64,000 nucleotides of DNA from JALORV01 sp963702595. GTDB taxonomy: Bacteria > Pseudomonadota > Gammaproteobacteria > Burkholderiales > Burkholderiaceae_F. The position numbers were made by a program, and so were the translations under genes. The first letter of the stretch is position 1. Every line of letters begins with the position of its first letter. The notes beneath the pieces were generated by a model. That model was not told where the DNA came from. It saw only the letters and a program-made list of their open reading frames with translations, and did no database searches. The stretch is taken from NCBI GenBank assembly GCA_963702595.1, contig CAVPDC010000022.1:310001-374000 (forward strand). Direction: 5' to 3'. Of this stretch, positions 17,254 to 26,829 are shown piece after piece.

Positions 17254-19236
17254 ATGACTTCAGGTCTGGAAGTAACGCTGATTCTGCTGGCAACCGTAGT
17301 GCTAGGCGTGGTCGCCTTTCGCCTGCTGTCGCTGCCGCCGCTGCTCGCCTACCTCGCGGTAGGCATTCTGATCGGACCGCACGCGTTCGGGCTGGTGCCG
17401 GACAGCAAGCAGACGCGCTATCTGGCGGAGTTCGGCGTCGTATTCCTGATGTTTTCCATCGGCCTCGAGTTCTCGCTGGCGCGCCTGAAGTCGATGCGGC
17501 GCATCGTCTTCGGGCTTGGCGGTGCGCAGGTCGGATTGACGATCGCCGGTGTGCTGGTCGCCGGTGCACTGCTGGGCCGCTACTTTGGCGTCGATCTCAT
17601 TGGGGCCTTCGCGCTCGGAGCGGCGCTTGCGATGTCGTCGACCGCCATCGTTATGAAACTTTTGGCCGAGCGCATGCAACTGGACACGGAGCATGGCAGG
17701 CGCATCGTCGGCGTTCTGCTGTTCCAGGACCTTGCCGTCGTGCCTTTGCTGGTCCTGCTCCCGGCGCTGGCCGCCCACGCCGACGACCTGGGCTGGACCC
17801 TCGGCACCGCGATCCTCAAGGCGGCGCTACTGTTGACCGTCCTGCTGGCCGGCGGGCAACGCGTGCTTCGCTGGTGGCTGCACCTCGTTGCCCAGCGCAA
17901 GTCGCACGAGCTCTTCACGCTCAACGTGCTCCTGATCACACTCGGACTTGCGTGGCTGACCGAGGTCGCGGGGCTCTCGCTGGCGCTGGGAGCATTCGTG
18001 GCTGGCATGCTGATCGCCGAGACCGAGTTCCGGCATCAGGTCGAAGAAGACATCAAGCCGTTCCGCGACGTGCTGCTGGGACTGTTCTTCGTGACGATCG
18101 GCATGCTGCTGAATCCGCGGGTCGTGGTCGATCACTTCGGCTGGGTGCTGTTGGCGCTGACCGTGCCGGTGGCGTTCAAGTTCGGCCTCATATACCTGCT
18201 GGCGCGTATCTTCGGAGCGGCGTCCGGGACCTCGATCCGTGCCGCGTTGGCACTCGCCACGGCGGGCGAGTTCGGTTTCGTGCTGCTCGGACTCGCTGGG
18301 CAGTTCCGCCTGCTCGACGATCTGATCCTACAGGTCGTCCTCGCAGCGATGCTGCTTTCGATGCTCGCCGCGCCCCTGCTCGTGCAGCACGCCGACTGGA
18401 TCGTGATGCGGCTGGCATCGAGCGAGTGGCTGCAGAAGTCGCTCGAGATCGCGCAGATTGCTCAGCGCGCGATCGCCATCGAGCGCCACGTGGTCATCTG
18501 CGGTTTTGGCCGTAGCGGCCAGCACCTGGCCAAGATGCTCGAGCAGGAAGGAATCGGCTATGTCGCGCTCGATCTCGACCCGGACCTCGTTCGTGAAGCC
18601 GCCGCGGCCGGTGACTCGGTTGTATATGGCGATGCGGCGCGACGCGAGACGCTAGTCGCGGCTGGCATACGGAGGGCGGCTGCTCTGGTCGTCACGTACG
18701 CGGATACGCGGTCGGCGCTGAAAGTGCTGCACCACGCTCACGAGCTGCGCCCGAACCTCGCCGTTATAGTGAGGACGCAGGACGACCACGATCTCGACAA
18801 GCTGATGCAGGCCGGAGCCACCGAGGTCGTGCCCGAAGTCATCGAGGGCAGCCTGATGCTTGGCTCGCATGCCCTGGTGCTGCTCGGCGTGCCGGTCGCT
18901 CGGGTGGTCCGGCGGGTGCGCGAGGCGCGCGACCAGCGCTATCGCCTGCTTCGCGGCTACTTTCATGGCACCGGAGACGAAGACCTGTCGCCCGAGGGCG
19001 AATCCCATGAGCGGTTGCATTCAGTGCCGATCGATGCGGGTGCCCGGGCAATTGGCAGGCGCCTGGTTGATCTTGGCCTGCAGAAAATGGGAGCCGAAGT
19101 CACCGCCGTGCGACGGCGCGGAATTCGTGGTGCGGATCCGAGTCCGGAGATGAAGCTGCAGGTCGGCGATGTGATCGTGCTGCGCGGCGTGCCAGAGTCC
19201 CTGGAACTGGCCGAGGAAAGGCTGCTGGAGCGATGA
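17254..19236 (+). CDS. CPA2-family monovalent cation:proton antiporter with RCK domain (KefB/KefC-like)
   Basis: A 660-residue inner-membrane protein. About 12 helices fill residues 1-385, from LEVTLILLATVVLGVVAF to the LLAAMLLSMLAAPLLVQ region. A TrkA-N/RCK domain follows with the Rossmann motif VVICGFGRSGQHLAKML near residue 415, then a C-terminal TrkA-C domain (GAEVTAVRRRG, LQVGDVIVLRG). This is the KefB/KefC/YbaL layout: potassium or sodium efflux gated by nucleotide or thiol ligands. The exact ion cannot be told. Its stop overlaps the next gene's ATG as ATGA. Confidence 0.9.
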   Translation: MTSGLEVTLILLATVVLGVVAFRLLSLPPLLAYLAVGILIGPHAFGLVPDSKQTRYLAEFGVVFLMFSIGLEFSLARLKSMRRIVFGLGGAQVGLTIAGVLVAGALLGRYFGVDLIGAFALGAALAMSSTAIVMKLLAERMQLDTEHGRRIVGVLLFQDLAVVPLLVLLPALAAHADDLGWTLGTAILKAALLLTVLLAGGQRVLRWWLHLVAQRKSHELFTLNVLLITLGLAWLTEVAGLSLALGAFVAGMLIAETEFRHQVEEDIKPFRDVLLGLFFVTIGMLLNPRVVVDHFGWVLLALTVPVAFKFGLIYLLARIFGAASGTSIRAALALATAGEFGFVLLGLAGQFRLLDDLILQVVLAAMLLSMLAAPLLVQHADWIVMRLASSEWLQKSLEIAQIAQRAIAIERHVVICGFGRSGQHLAKMLEQEGIGYVALDLDPDLVREAAAAGDSVVYGDAARRETLVAAGIRRAAALVVTYADTRSALKVLHHAHELRPNLAVIVRTQDDHDLDKLMQAGATEVVPEVIEGSLMLGSHALVLLGVPVARVVRRVREARDQRYRLLRGYFHGTGDEDLSPEGESHERLHSVPIDAGARAIGRRLVDLGLQKMGAEVTAVRRRGIRGADPSPEMKLQVGDVIVLRGVPESLELAEERLLER

Positions 19237-19796
19237 AACCGAAGATGCGGGCGCTAGTGGTGCTGGCGACGGGCTTGCTCGTCGCCTGGCAGGCGTGGGC
19301 CGTGGAAACCTTGACCGCCTTGCGCGAGCCCGGCGCCGTGCTGATCGTCCGTCACGCCGAGACCGTGCCCGGCATCGGTGATCCCCCAGGGTTTCGGATC
19401 GATGACTGTGCCACGCAGCGCAACCTGTCCGAAACGGGGCGGAAGCAGGCCGTTGCGATGGGGCGGACGCTGGCCGAACGCGGTGTCACCGTAACGAAGG
19501 TCGAGTCGAGCCGCTGGTGCCGCTGTGCCGACACGGCGCGACTGGCTTTTCCGCAGCTGCCGGTGGCTTACCTGGATGTGTTGAACTCGTTCTTCGACGA
19601 TCGATCGGCCGCGACCGCGCAGACGCGCGCGCTGCGTGCCCGCATCGCAGAGTGGAAAGGCCCCGGAGTGCTGGTGCTGGTCACGCACCAGGTCAATATC
19701 TCTGCCCTGACGGGCCGCGCGACGGCGATGGGCGAGGCGGTCGTACTGCGTCCCGCGGGCGGCGACTTCAGCGTGCTGGGAACCGTCGGTTTCTGA
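19233..19796 (+). CDS. Exported histidine phosphatase family protein
   Basis: A 187-residue protein with a signal peptide (MRALVVLATGLLVAWQAWA, after a short MKPK lead). The phosphohistidine motif is VLIVRHAETVPG, with VESSRWCRCADTARLAF in the middle and the second catalytic His in LVTHQVNISALTG. It resembles small periplasmic phosphoglycerate-mutase-fold proteins of unknown substrate. It is translationally coupled to the antiporter gene through a 4-bp overlap and convergent with uvrA. Confidence 0.85.
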   Translation: MKPKMRALVVLATGLLVAWQAWAVETLTALREPGAVLIVRHAETVPGIGDPPGFRIDDCATQRNLSETGRKQAVAMGRTLAERGVTVTKVESSRWCRCADTARLAFPQLPVAYLDVLNSFFDDRSAATAQTRALRARIAEWKGPGVLVLVTHQVNISALTGRATAMGEAVVLRPAGGDFSVLGTVGF

Positions 19797-19802
19797 GTGG
19801 CG

Positions 19803-22652
19803 CTACGCAGCGCGCTTGCGGCGCCTGCGTGCGAGTACCGGCGCCAGGTAGGCGCCGGTGTGACTCTCTGCGCTGGCCACGATCTGCTCGGGAGGTCCGG
19901 CGGCGATGATGCGTCCCCCTCCATCTCCGCCCTCAGGCCCGAGGTCGACCACCCAGTCTGCGGTCTTGATGACGTCCAGGTTGTGCTCGATGACGACGAC
20001 TGTGTTGCCGGCGTCGCGCAGTTGGTGCAGCACCTTGAGCAGCAGCGCGATGTCGTGGAAGTGCAGCCCGGTCGTTGGCTCATCGAGGATGTAGAGAGTC
20101 TTTCCGGTGTCGCGCTTCGAAAGCTCGAGCGAGAGCTTGACGCGCTGGGCCTCCCCGCCCGAAAGCGTCGTCGCGCTCTGGCCGAGCCGCACGTAGCCGA
20201 GACCGACGTCCAGCAGCGTCTGCAGTTTGCGGGCGATCGTGGGCACGGCGTTGAAGAACTCGAAGGCGTCTTCGACCGTAAGGTCGAGCACCTCGGCGAT
20301 GTTGCGGCCCTTGTAGTGGACCTCGAGTGTTTCGCGGTTGTAGCGCTTGCCGTGGCAGACGTCGCAGGGCACATAGACATCCGGCAGGAAGTGCATCTCG
20401 ACCTTGATGACGCCATCACCCTGGCAGGACTCGCAGCGGCCACCCTTCACGTTGAACGAGAAGCGGCCAGCCTCGTAGCCGCGCTCGCGCGCGGTCGGCG
20501 TTTCGGCGAAGAGTTCGCGAATCGGCGTGAAGAGTCCCGTGTAGGTCGCGGGGTTGCTGCGAGGCGTGCGGCCGATCGGGCTCTGGTCGACGCTGATCAC
20601 CTTGTCGACATGCTCGAGACCTTCGAGCATCGTGTAAGGCGCCGGCTCGGCCGCAGAACCATACAGATGGCGCGCGACGGCGGCATACAGCGTGTCGTTG
20701 ACCAGTGTCGATTTGCCCGAACCTGAGACACCGGTGATGCAGGTCAGCAGACCGATCGGCAGATCCAGCGTGACGCTCTTGAGATTGTTGCCGTGGGCGC
20801 CGATCAGCTTCAGCCAGTGCGTGAACGGCGGCGTGCGGTCGGCCGGAATCTCGATCTGGCGTTTCCCCGCTATGTACTGGCCTGTCAGCGACCTCGAATT
20901 GGCCACGATCTCGTCGAGCGTGCCGCGAGCCACAACTTCGCCGCCGTGTGCGCCGGCGCCCGGACCCATGTCGACGATATAGTCCGCGGCGCGGATTGCA
21001 TCCTCGTCGTGCTCCACGACGATGACGCTGTTGCCGAGATCGCGCAGGTGCTTCAGCGTCCCGATCAGCCGGTCGTTGTCACGCTGGTGCAGTCCGATCG
21101 AGGGCTCATCCAGAACGTACATCACGCCGGTCAGGCCCGACCCGATCTGTGATGCGAGGCGGATGCGCTGCGACTCTCCACCCGAGAGCGTGTCGGCGGA
21201 GCGATCCAGCGACAGGTAGTCCAGGCCGACGTTGACCAGGAAATGCAGCCGCGAACCGATCTCCTTGACGATCTTGGACGCGATCTCCTTCTTCGAACCC
21301 GTGAACGTCAGGGACTCGAAGTACCTCGTTGCCTCTGCCAGCGGCGCCGCCGAGATCTGCCAGATGCCGCGCTGGTGCTCACCGTCGCCGATCAGCACGT
21401 TACGTGCCTCGCGCCGCAGCCGCGAGCCCTCACAGGCCGGACAGGCGCGCTGGCTGCGCAATTTGGCCAGTTCGTCGCGCACGACCAGCGAGTCGGTCTC
21501 GCGAAGCCGCCGCTCGAGGCTCGGGATCACGCCTTCGAAGGGATGCCGGCGCACCATCTTGCGGCCGCGTTCGTTCGTGTAGGTGAAGGGAATCTCGGTC
21601 TCGCCGGACCCGTGCAGGATCACGCGCTGCGCCGATTCGGGTAACTGGTCATACGGCTGGTTGAGATCGAACCCGTAGTGCTGCGCGACCGTGACCAGCA
21701 TCTGGTGGTAGTACTGGTTACGCGCATCCCAGCCCTTGATCGCGCCGCTCGCCAATGCCAGTTCCGGATGAGCCACGACGCGCTGTTCGTCGAAGTACTC
21801 CACGGTGCCAATGCCGTCGCAGGCCTCGCAGGCGCCCATCGGATTGTTGAACGAGAAGAGCCGCGGCTCCAGCTCTGCCAGCGAATAGCTGCACACGGGG
21901 CACGCGAAACGGCTAGAGAACGCCAGTTCCTGCCCGTTGTCGAGGTCGAGCAGCAGCGCGCGCCCGTCGGCCAGTCGCAGCGCCGTCTCGAACGACTCGG
22001 CCAGCCTCTGCTTGGCATCCGCGCGCACCTTCAGGCGGTCGACCACGACATCCAGCGAGTGTTTCTCGTTCTTCGCCAGCGCAGGAACGCTTTCGGCCTC
22101 GACGACTGCACCGTCGATGCGAAAGCGCACGAAGCCCTGCACCTGCATGTCGTCGAAGAACTCGATGAACTCGCCCTTGCGCTCGCGCACCACCGGCGCC
22201 AGGACGAGAACCTTCGTGTCCTCCGGTAATGTGAGCGTCGCGTCGACCATCTGCGAGACGCTCTGCGACTGCAACGGCACCTTGTGGTCTGGGCAGTACG
22301 GGGTGCCCACCCGGGCGAACAGCAGCCGCAGGTAGTCATGAATCTCGGTCACCGTGCCGACCGTCGAGCGCGGATTGTGTGAAGACGCTTTCTGCTCGAT
22401 CGCGATCGCCGGCGACAGTCCTTCGATCAGGTCGACGTCCGGCTTCTCCATCAGCTGCAGGAACTGTCGCGCATAGGCCGAGAGCGACTCGACGTAACGA
22501 CGCTGGCCCTCGGCGTAGAGCGTGTCGAATGCCAGCGACGACTTGCCCGACCCCGAAAGCCCGGTGATGACGATCAACCGCTCGCGCGGCAGATCGAGAT
22601 CGATGCTCTTGAGATTGTGGGTGCGGGCGCCGCGGATGCGGATTTCGTCCAT
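19803..22652 (-). CDS. uvrA: Excinuclease ABC subunit A
   Basis: Damage-recognition ATPase of nucleotide excision repair. The product has 949 residues, normal for UvrA. It has two ABC modules: Walker A GLSGSGKSSLAFDTLYAEGQ near residue 31 and GVSGSGKSTLVNDTLY near 645, with signatures LSGGESQRIRLASQIG and LSGGEAQRVKLSLELS. Zinc modules are CPVC...CEAC and CESCQGDG...CDVCHGKRY. It diverges from ssb across 117 bp, a widespread proteobacterial arrangement. I found no convincing LexA box in that gap. Confidence 0.98.
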   Translation of the reverse strand: MDEIRIRGARTHNLKSIDLDLPRERLIVITGLSGSGKSSLAFDTLYAEGQRRYVESLSAYARQFLQLMEKPDVDLIEGLSPAIAIEQKASSHNPRSTVGTVTEIHDYLRLLFARVGTPYCPDHKVPLQSQSVSQMVDATLTLPEDTKVLVLAPVVRERKGEFIEFFDDMQVQGFVRFRIDGAVVEAESVPALAKNEKHSLDVVVDRLKVRADAKQRLAESFETALRLADGRALLLDLDNGQELAFSSRFACPVCSYSLAELEPRLFSFNNPMGACEACDGIGTVEYFDEQRVVAHPELALASGAIKGWDARNQYYHQMLVTVAQHYGFDLNQPYDQLPESAQRVILHGSGETEIPFTYTNERGRKMVRRHPFEGVIPSLERRLRETDSLVVRDELAKLRSQRACPACEGSRLRREARNVLIGDGEHQRGIWQISAAPLAEATRYFESLTFTGSKKEIASKIVKEIGSRLHFLVNVGLDYLSLDRSADTLSGGESQRIRLASQIGSGLTGVMYVLDEPSIGLHQRDNDRLIGTLKHLRDLGNSVIVVEHDEDAIRAADYIVDMGPGAGAHGGEVVARGTLDEIVANSRSLTGQYIAGKRQIEIPADRTPPFTHWLKLIGAHGNNLKSVTLDLPIGLLTCITGVSGSGKSTLVNDTLYAAVARHLYGSAAEPAPYTMLEGLEHVDKVISVDQSPIGRTPRSNPATYTGLFTPIRELFAETPTARERGYEAGRFSFNVKGGRCESCQGDGVIKVEMHFLPDVYVPCDVCHGKRYNRETLEVHYKGRNIAEVLDLTVEDAFEFFNAVPTIARKLQTLLDVGLGYVRLGQSATTLSGGEAQRVKLSLELSKRDTGKTLYILDEPTTGLHFHDIALLLKVLHQLRDAGNTVVVIEHNLDVIKTADWVVDLGPEGGDGGGRIIAAGPPEQIVASAESHTGAYLAPVLARRRRKRAA

Positions 22653-22769
22653 CAGGGAGGCGAACTGCGAGAGGCGAACTTGTTACTATAGCTACAAACC
22701 TCATCGCTCCCGGACCCACACCAGCCGCCGCGCTGAAAGCTGGGTTCCTCGCCTCCGAAGGAGAACAAC

Positions 22770-23243
22770 ATGGCATCCGTCAACAAGGTGATCCTGATCG
22801 GCAATCTCGGGCGCGATCCCGAGACCCGCTACACGGCCGACGGCGCGGCGATCACCAACGTGTCGATCGCAACCACGCGCCGCTACAAGGACGCCACCGG
22901 CCAGCAGCAGGAAGAAACCGAGTGGCACCGGGTGGCGTTTTTCGGCCGGCTGGCGGAGATCGCTGGCGAGTACCTGCGCAAGGGCCGGCCGGTGTATGTC
23001 GAAGGTCGGCTGCGTACGCGCAAGTGGCAGGACAAGGACGGCAACGACAAGTACACGACCGAAGTCGTTGCCGAAAACATGCAGTTGCTGGGTTCGCGTG
23101 AGGGGATGGGTGGCGGATCGGAGCTTGAAGGCGGGGATGAGGCACGTGCCCCGGCGCCGGCCCGCTCGGCAGGGGCGCGCCCTGCGCCGGCGGCCAAGCC
23201 GGCGACCAATATCGCCGACATGGACGAAGACATTCCGTTCTAG
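22770..23243 (+). CDS. ssb: Single-stranded DNA-binding protein
   Basis: A 157-residue SSB. The OB fold spans residues 1-110 (MASVNKVILIGNLGRDPETR, WHRVAFFGRLAEIAGEYLRK, YVEGRLRTRKWQDKDG). A Gly/Ala/Pro-rich linker follows, then the acidic tip DMDEDIPF that recruits replication and repair partners. GAAGGAGAAC provides a strong ribosome-binding site before ATG 22770. It is divergent from uvrA. Confidence 0.98.
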   Translation: MASVNKVILIGNLGRDPETRYTADGAAITNVSIATTRRYKDATGQQQEETEWHRVAFFGRLAEIAGEYLRKGRPVYVEGRLRTRKWQDKDGNDKYTTEVVAENMQLLGSREGMGGGSELEGGDEARAPAPARSAGARPAPAAKPATNIADMDEDIPF

Positions 23244-23557
23244 CGAGCAGCCGCGCAGGCGAAGCGCGGACGGAAGGTGCGCGGCGGATTCCTGGCCGTT
23301 GAAACGGATCACGACGGGCAGCGCGCTGGCTACATATATGTGCTGCGCACTGCACCGCTGGCGCGCGTGCCGCTCGGTAATATCACGTAGGCGAAATCCG
23401 GTATTCCGATGCTTTCTGGCGGGAGCTAAGGTCGGCTGGTCGGCGTGCCGCTGCAGTTGCGGCTTCCTGCCAACGTCCCGCCTCGCGTCCTGACCTGCGC
23501 ACGATGCGGGTTCCAAATCCCCGGCAACCCGATGCCGGAGCACCGCAATCGACTCCC
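23244..23557. other. Gene-free stretch after ssb
   Basis: 314 bp with no ORF I can support on either strand. Just after the ssb stop there is a GC hairpin (CCGCGC-aggcgaa-GCGCGG) without a T tract, which may act as a weak or Rho-assisted end. Nothing else is recognisable. Confidence 0.45.
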
Positions 23558-24772
23558 ATGGACCTGAGCTTCCTGCCTGATTGGCCACCTGCGTTTCCCG
23601 CTGCCGTTGCGGTCGCTGCACTGGCCTTGCTGGCTGCGGCATTCGGAGAGGTGGCGGCGCGTTGGCTGAAGGCGCCGCGGCTGCTCGGATATCTCGCCGC
23701 GGGCGCATGCTTCGGTGCCGGCGGCTACCTGTTGCGGGCGCTGAACATGGAGCAGCTCCCGACCGCGACGCTGCAGTTTTCGCTGGAGTTCACGGCAGCG
23801 ATCATCGCTTTCGATCTGGGTCAGCGCGTCTCGTTCGGCTGGCTGCGCCGCAATCCCGCCCTGCTCGGCGCGAGCTTGCTGGAAAGCGGCCTGACGTTCG
23901 CAATTGTCTTTGCAGTCCTACGCTGGCTCGAGGTCGCGCCACTGGCGTCCGCGCTGATCGCCACGGTCAGCATGTCGACGTCGCCGGCCGTGGTGCTGGC
24001 CGTCACGCGCGAGGCGAGGTCGCAGGGCCAGGTCACCGAGCGCGTGCTGCTTCTGACCGCGCTGAATACTATCTATGCCGTCGTGCTCTCGACGCTGCTG
24101 CTTGCATGGGCTCGGGTCGAAACGCGCGGACTGCTCGACGACTATCTGCTGCATCCGCTCTACCTGATCGCCGGTTCGCTCGCGCTGGCCGCGCTGGGCG
24201 CGCGCATTCTGCTCCTCGTTGCCGGGTTCGTCGGGCGCGATCGTGCCGCGCAGCTCACGCTGATGCTGGCGGTCGTATGGATCGTGTTTGCGTCCGCGCT
24301 CGCACTGCGGCTTTCCCCACTGCTCGCCTCGCTGGCCTGTGGCGCGTTCGCGCGGGCGTTTGATCGCGAACGCCGCTTCTCGGGTGGCGACTTCGGACTG
24401 GTGTCGGCACTCGCCCTGATGCTCTTCTTCGCGCTTTCAGCAGCCACGGTAGATCTCGGTGTCCTGCTGAACGCCGGTCTGCCGGCGCTCGCACTGGTGC
24501 TGGCGCGTACTGCATGCAAGGTGACGGCCGTGGGTCTCATGGCGCCGCTGACCGGCATCGTCTGGCACAAAGGGCTGCTCATTGGCCTGGGACTGCTGCC
24601 GATGTCGGCCATCGCGCTGATGCTGACGCAGCAGGTGACGCAGATTGATCCGCAACTCGGCGCGCAGGCCGGTGCGGTGCTCCTGGCCAGCGTCATCATC
24701 TTCCAGATCGTTGGCGCGTTGACGCTGGCCTACGCGCTGCGCAGCAGCGGCGAGGCGAGGACGGAGCCATGA
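23558..24772 (+). CDS. CPA2-type cation:proton antiporter without RCK domain
   Basis: A 404-residue protein made almost entirely of membrane helices (about 12). I start it at ATG 23558 (MDLSFLPDWPP), dropping 18 charged residues of the longer frame. The segments LGYLAAGACFGAGGYLLRAL and SMSTSPAVVLAVTREARSQG resemble the Na/H exchanger domain of CPA2 proteins. Unlike the KefB-like protein at 17254 it has no cytosolic nucleotide-binding domain. It is followed 52 bp later by a YbdK-type ligase on the same strand. Confidence 0.82.
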   Translation: MDLSFLPDWPPAFPAAVAVAALALLAAAFGEVAARWLKAPRLLGYLAAGACFGAGGYLLRALNMEQLPTATLQFSLEFTAAIIAFDLGQRVSFGWLRRNPALLGASLLESGLTFAIVFAVLRWLEVAPLASALIATVSMSTSPAVVLAVTREARSQGQVTERVLLLTALNTIYAVVLSTLLLAWARVETRGLLDDYLLHPLYLIAGSLALAALGARILLLVAGFVGRDRAAQLTLMLAVVWIVFASALALRLSPLLASLACGAFARAFDRERRFSGGDFGLVSALALMLFFALSAATVDLGVLLNAGLPALALVLARTACKVTAVGLMAPLTGIVWHKGLLIGLGLLPMSAIALMLTQQVTQIDPQLGAQAGAVLLASVIIFQIVGALTLAYALRSSGEARTEP

Positions 24773-24824
24773 GGCCAAGGGCGTTCCTGCACGTAGTCGA
24801 TGAGTCCCACCCGCGGGCGGACCG

Positions 24825-25973
24825 ATGAACGAAGGCATGCTGGACTTCAAGGCTTCACAATCTCTCTCGGTCGGTGTCGAGCTCGAGCTGCAGCTGATCG
24901 ACCGGCGCAGCGGCGACCTGACGCGCGCTGCCTCCGACCTGATCGCACTCGTCACCCGCAAGCCATTTCCGGGCGACATCAAGCCGGAGATCACCGAGAG
25001 CATGCTCGAAGTCAGCACGTCGGTACACACGGCCTACACACCACTGCGCGCCGAGCTGATTGCTATGCGCGACACACTGGTGGTCGGCGCGGACCGGCTC
25101 GACATCGAGGTCGCTGGAGGCGGTGCGCATCCGTTCCAGCGCTGGTATGACCGGCAGATCTACGACCGTCCGCGCTTTCGTCATGTGGCCGGGCTCTACG
25201 GATACCTAGCCAAGCAGTTCACTGTCTTCGGACAGCATGTGCACATTGGCTGCGAGAACGGTACGCAGGCGATGCGCCTGCTGCATCAGCTATCGACCTA
25301 CATTCCGCAGTTCGTCGCGCTGGCAGCGAGCAGCCCCTACTTTCAGGGCGTCGATACATCGTTCGACTGTTCGCGGCTGAACAGCATTAATGCGTTCCCG
25401 CTCTCGGGCCGGGCGCCGTTCCTGACCGACTGGACCGCATTCGAGCAGTACTTCGAGAAGCTCCGCCGGCTCGGCGTCGTCGAAAGCATGAAGGACTTCT
25501 ACTGGGACATCCGCCCGAAGCCTGAGTACGGGACGATCGAGGTCCGGGTCTTCGACACGCCGCTGACGGTCGAGCGGGCCGCAGCGCTCGCGGCCTACCT
25601 GCAGGCGATCTGCCGAATGCTGCTCGAACACGACGAAACGGTCACCGAGGACATTTACCTGGTCTACAACTACAACCGCTTCCAGGCGTGTCGATTCGGA
25701 CTCGAGGGGCAGGTGCTGGACAGCATCAGTGGCGAGTCGACGCCGCTGCACATGGCGGTCCTGCGCACGCTGGACGCATGCCGCCCTCATGCGCGCGAGC
25801 TGGGCTCGGTCGATGCCCTTGACGAGATCGAGCGCTGGGTCCGCACCGGAGGCAACGACGCCCGCTGGCAGCGTGAGACGATGCAGCAGTCCCGCTCTTT
25901 GAGCGAACTGGTGCTGCAGTCAGCGGACCGGTGGCGAGGAAGGGCGCCCGCGCCGCACGGCCCGGCCGATTGA
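24825..25973 (+). CDS. YbdK-family carboxylate-amine ligase (GCS2 type)
   Basis: A 382-residue cytosolic protein of the glutamate-cysteine ligase 2 family, which shows weak gamma-glutamyl-cysteine ligase activity in E. coli YbdK. Family landmarks are SVGVELELQLIDRRSGDLT near the start, EITESMLEVSTSVH, VFGQHVHIGCENG with metal-binding His, and YGTIEVRVFDTPLTVERA. It may be co-transcribed with the antiporter gene upstream. KefB/KefC systems respond to glutathione, so a ligase next to an antiporter is suggestive but unproven. Confidence 0.88.
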   Translation: MNEGMLDFKASQSLSVGVELELQLIDRRSGDLTRAASDLIALVTRKPFPGDIKPEITESMLEVSTSVHTAYTPLRAELIAMRDTLVVGADRLDIEVAGGGAHPFQRWYDRQIYDRPRFRHVAGLYGYLAKQFTVFGQHVHIGCENGTQAMRLLHQLSTYIPQFVALAASSPYFQGVDTSFDCSRLNSINAFPLSGRAPFLTDWTAFEQYFEKLRRLGVVESMKDFYWDIRPKPEYGTIEVRVFDTPLTVERAAALAAYLQAICRMLLEHDETVTEDIYLVYNYNRFQACRFGLEGQVLDSISGESTPLHMAVLRTLDACRPHARELGSVDALDEIERWVRTGGNDARWQRETMQQSRSLSELVLQSADRWRGRAPAPHGPAD

Positions 25974-25974
25974 G

Positions 25975-26829
25975 CTAGTTCGAGTTGCCGTGCAGTAGTT
26001 GCAGGACTTCGGCGTGCAGTTCGCCGGCGCTGGCAATCAGCGACAGCTCTGCCAGAGGATCGCCGCCGCGCCAGCTCGTCACCGTCCCCCCGGCCGCCTC
26101 GACGACCGGCACGATCGCGGCGACGTCCCAGTGGGCGAGCGTGGGATCGAGCATCAGGTCCGCGCCGGCGGTCGCGAGCGCGAAGTAGCCGAAGCAGTCC
26201 CCCCAGGTGCGATACAGCTTCGCGCGCGCAATGATCGCTTCGATGCGGTCGGTGTTGGCGGCACCCCGTTGTTCGCCGGTGCTCCAGTGCGTGGTGGCGA
26301 GCACGGTCGCCTCCTGCAGTCGTGAACACGGACGCACGTGGACGCGCCGCACCGAACCGTCGCTCGCATACTGGGCACAGTCCTGGCCGTGACCGATCAG
26401 TGCGACTCCGGCAACCGGGTGCGCGATGACGCCGAGTACGGGCCGGAAGCCGGCACCGTCGTCGCGCTCCAGTGCGATCAATGTACCGAACAGGAAGCAG
26501 TGGGTGATGAAGGCGCGCGTGCCGTCGACCGGATCGAGTACCCAGCGGTAGTGCACTCCGGCCTTGGTGCCGTGTTCCTCGCCGATGATGCCGTGATCGG
26601 GATAGCGGTGCTCGATCAACGTTCGCATCGCGGTCTCGGCGTTGCGGTCCGCCAGCGTGACAGGCGATGCGTCGTTCTTTGTCACGACCGCGGTGCCCGA
26701 CATGAAGTAAGGGCGGATCGTGGTGAACGCGGTGCCGATCAACTCGTGCGCGAACGGGACGAACTCACGCTCCTCGGCGGGTGCCAGCGGCGCGCTGTAG
26801 CGACGATGCCCCACGGTGCTCTCAGGCAC
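25975..26829 (-). CDS. Inositol monophosphatase-family phosphatase, HisN-like
   Basis: A 284-residue Mg-dependent phosphatase. Metal motifs are GEEHG, DPVDGTRAFITHC and WDVAAIVPVVEAAGG. The pattern DPxDGTRAFI is closest to HisN-type histidinol-phosphate phosphatases, although the usual segment after it (GxPxxGTLIAL) reads THCFLFGTLIAL here. Substrate is therefore likely but not certain. It starts with GTG at 26829, overlapping the 3' end of the thioredoxin-fold lipoprotein gene by 8 bp, so the two are coupled. It is convergent with the ligase gene, 1 bp apart. Confidence 0.82.
   Translation of the reverse strand: MPESTVGHRRYSAPLAPAEEREFVPFAHELIGTAFTTIRPYFMSGTAVVTKNDASPVTLADRNAETAMRTLIEHRYPDHGIIGEEHGTKAGVHYRWVLDPVDGTRAFITHCFLFGTLIALERDDGAGFRPVLGVIAHPVAGVALIGHGQDCAQYASDGSVRRVHVRPCSRLQEATVLATTHWSTGEQRGAANTDRIEAIIARAKLYRTWGDCFGYFALATAGADLMLDPTLAHWDVAAIVPVVEAAGGTVTSWRGGDPLAELSLIASAGELHAEVLQLLHGNSN

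Noticed and set aside
22653..22769. LexA (SOS) box between uvrA and ssb
   Set aside because: No CTG-N10-CAG palindrome of acceptable quality was found in the 117-bp gap.
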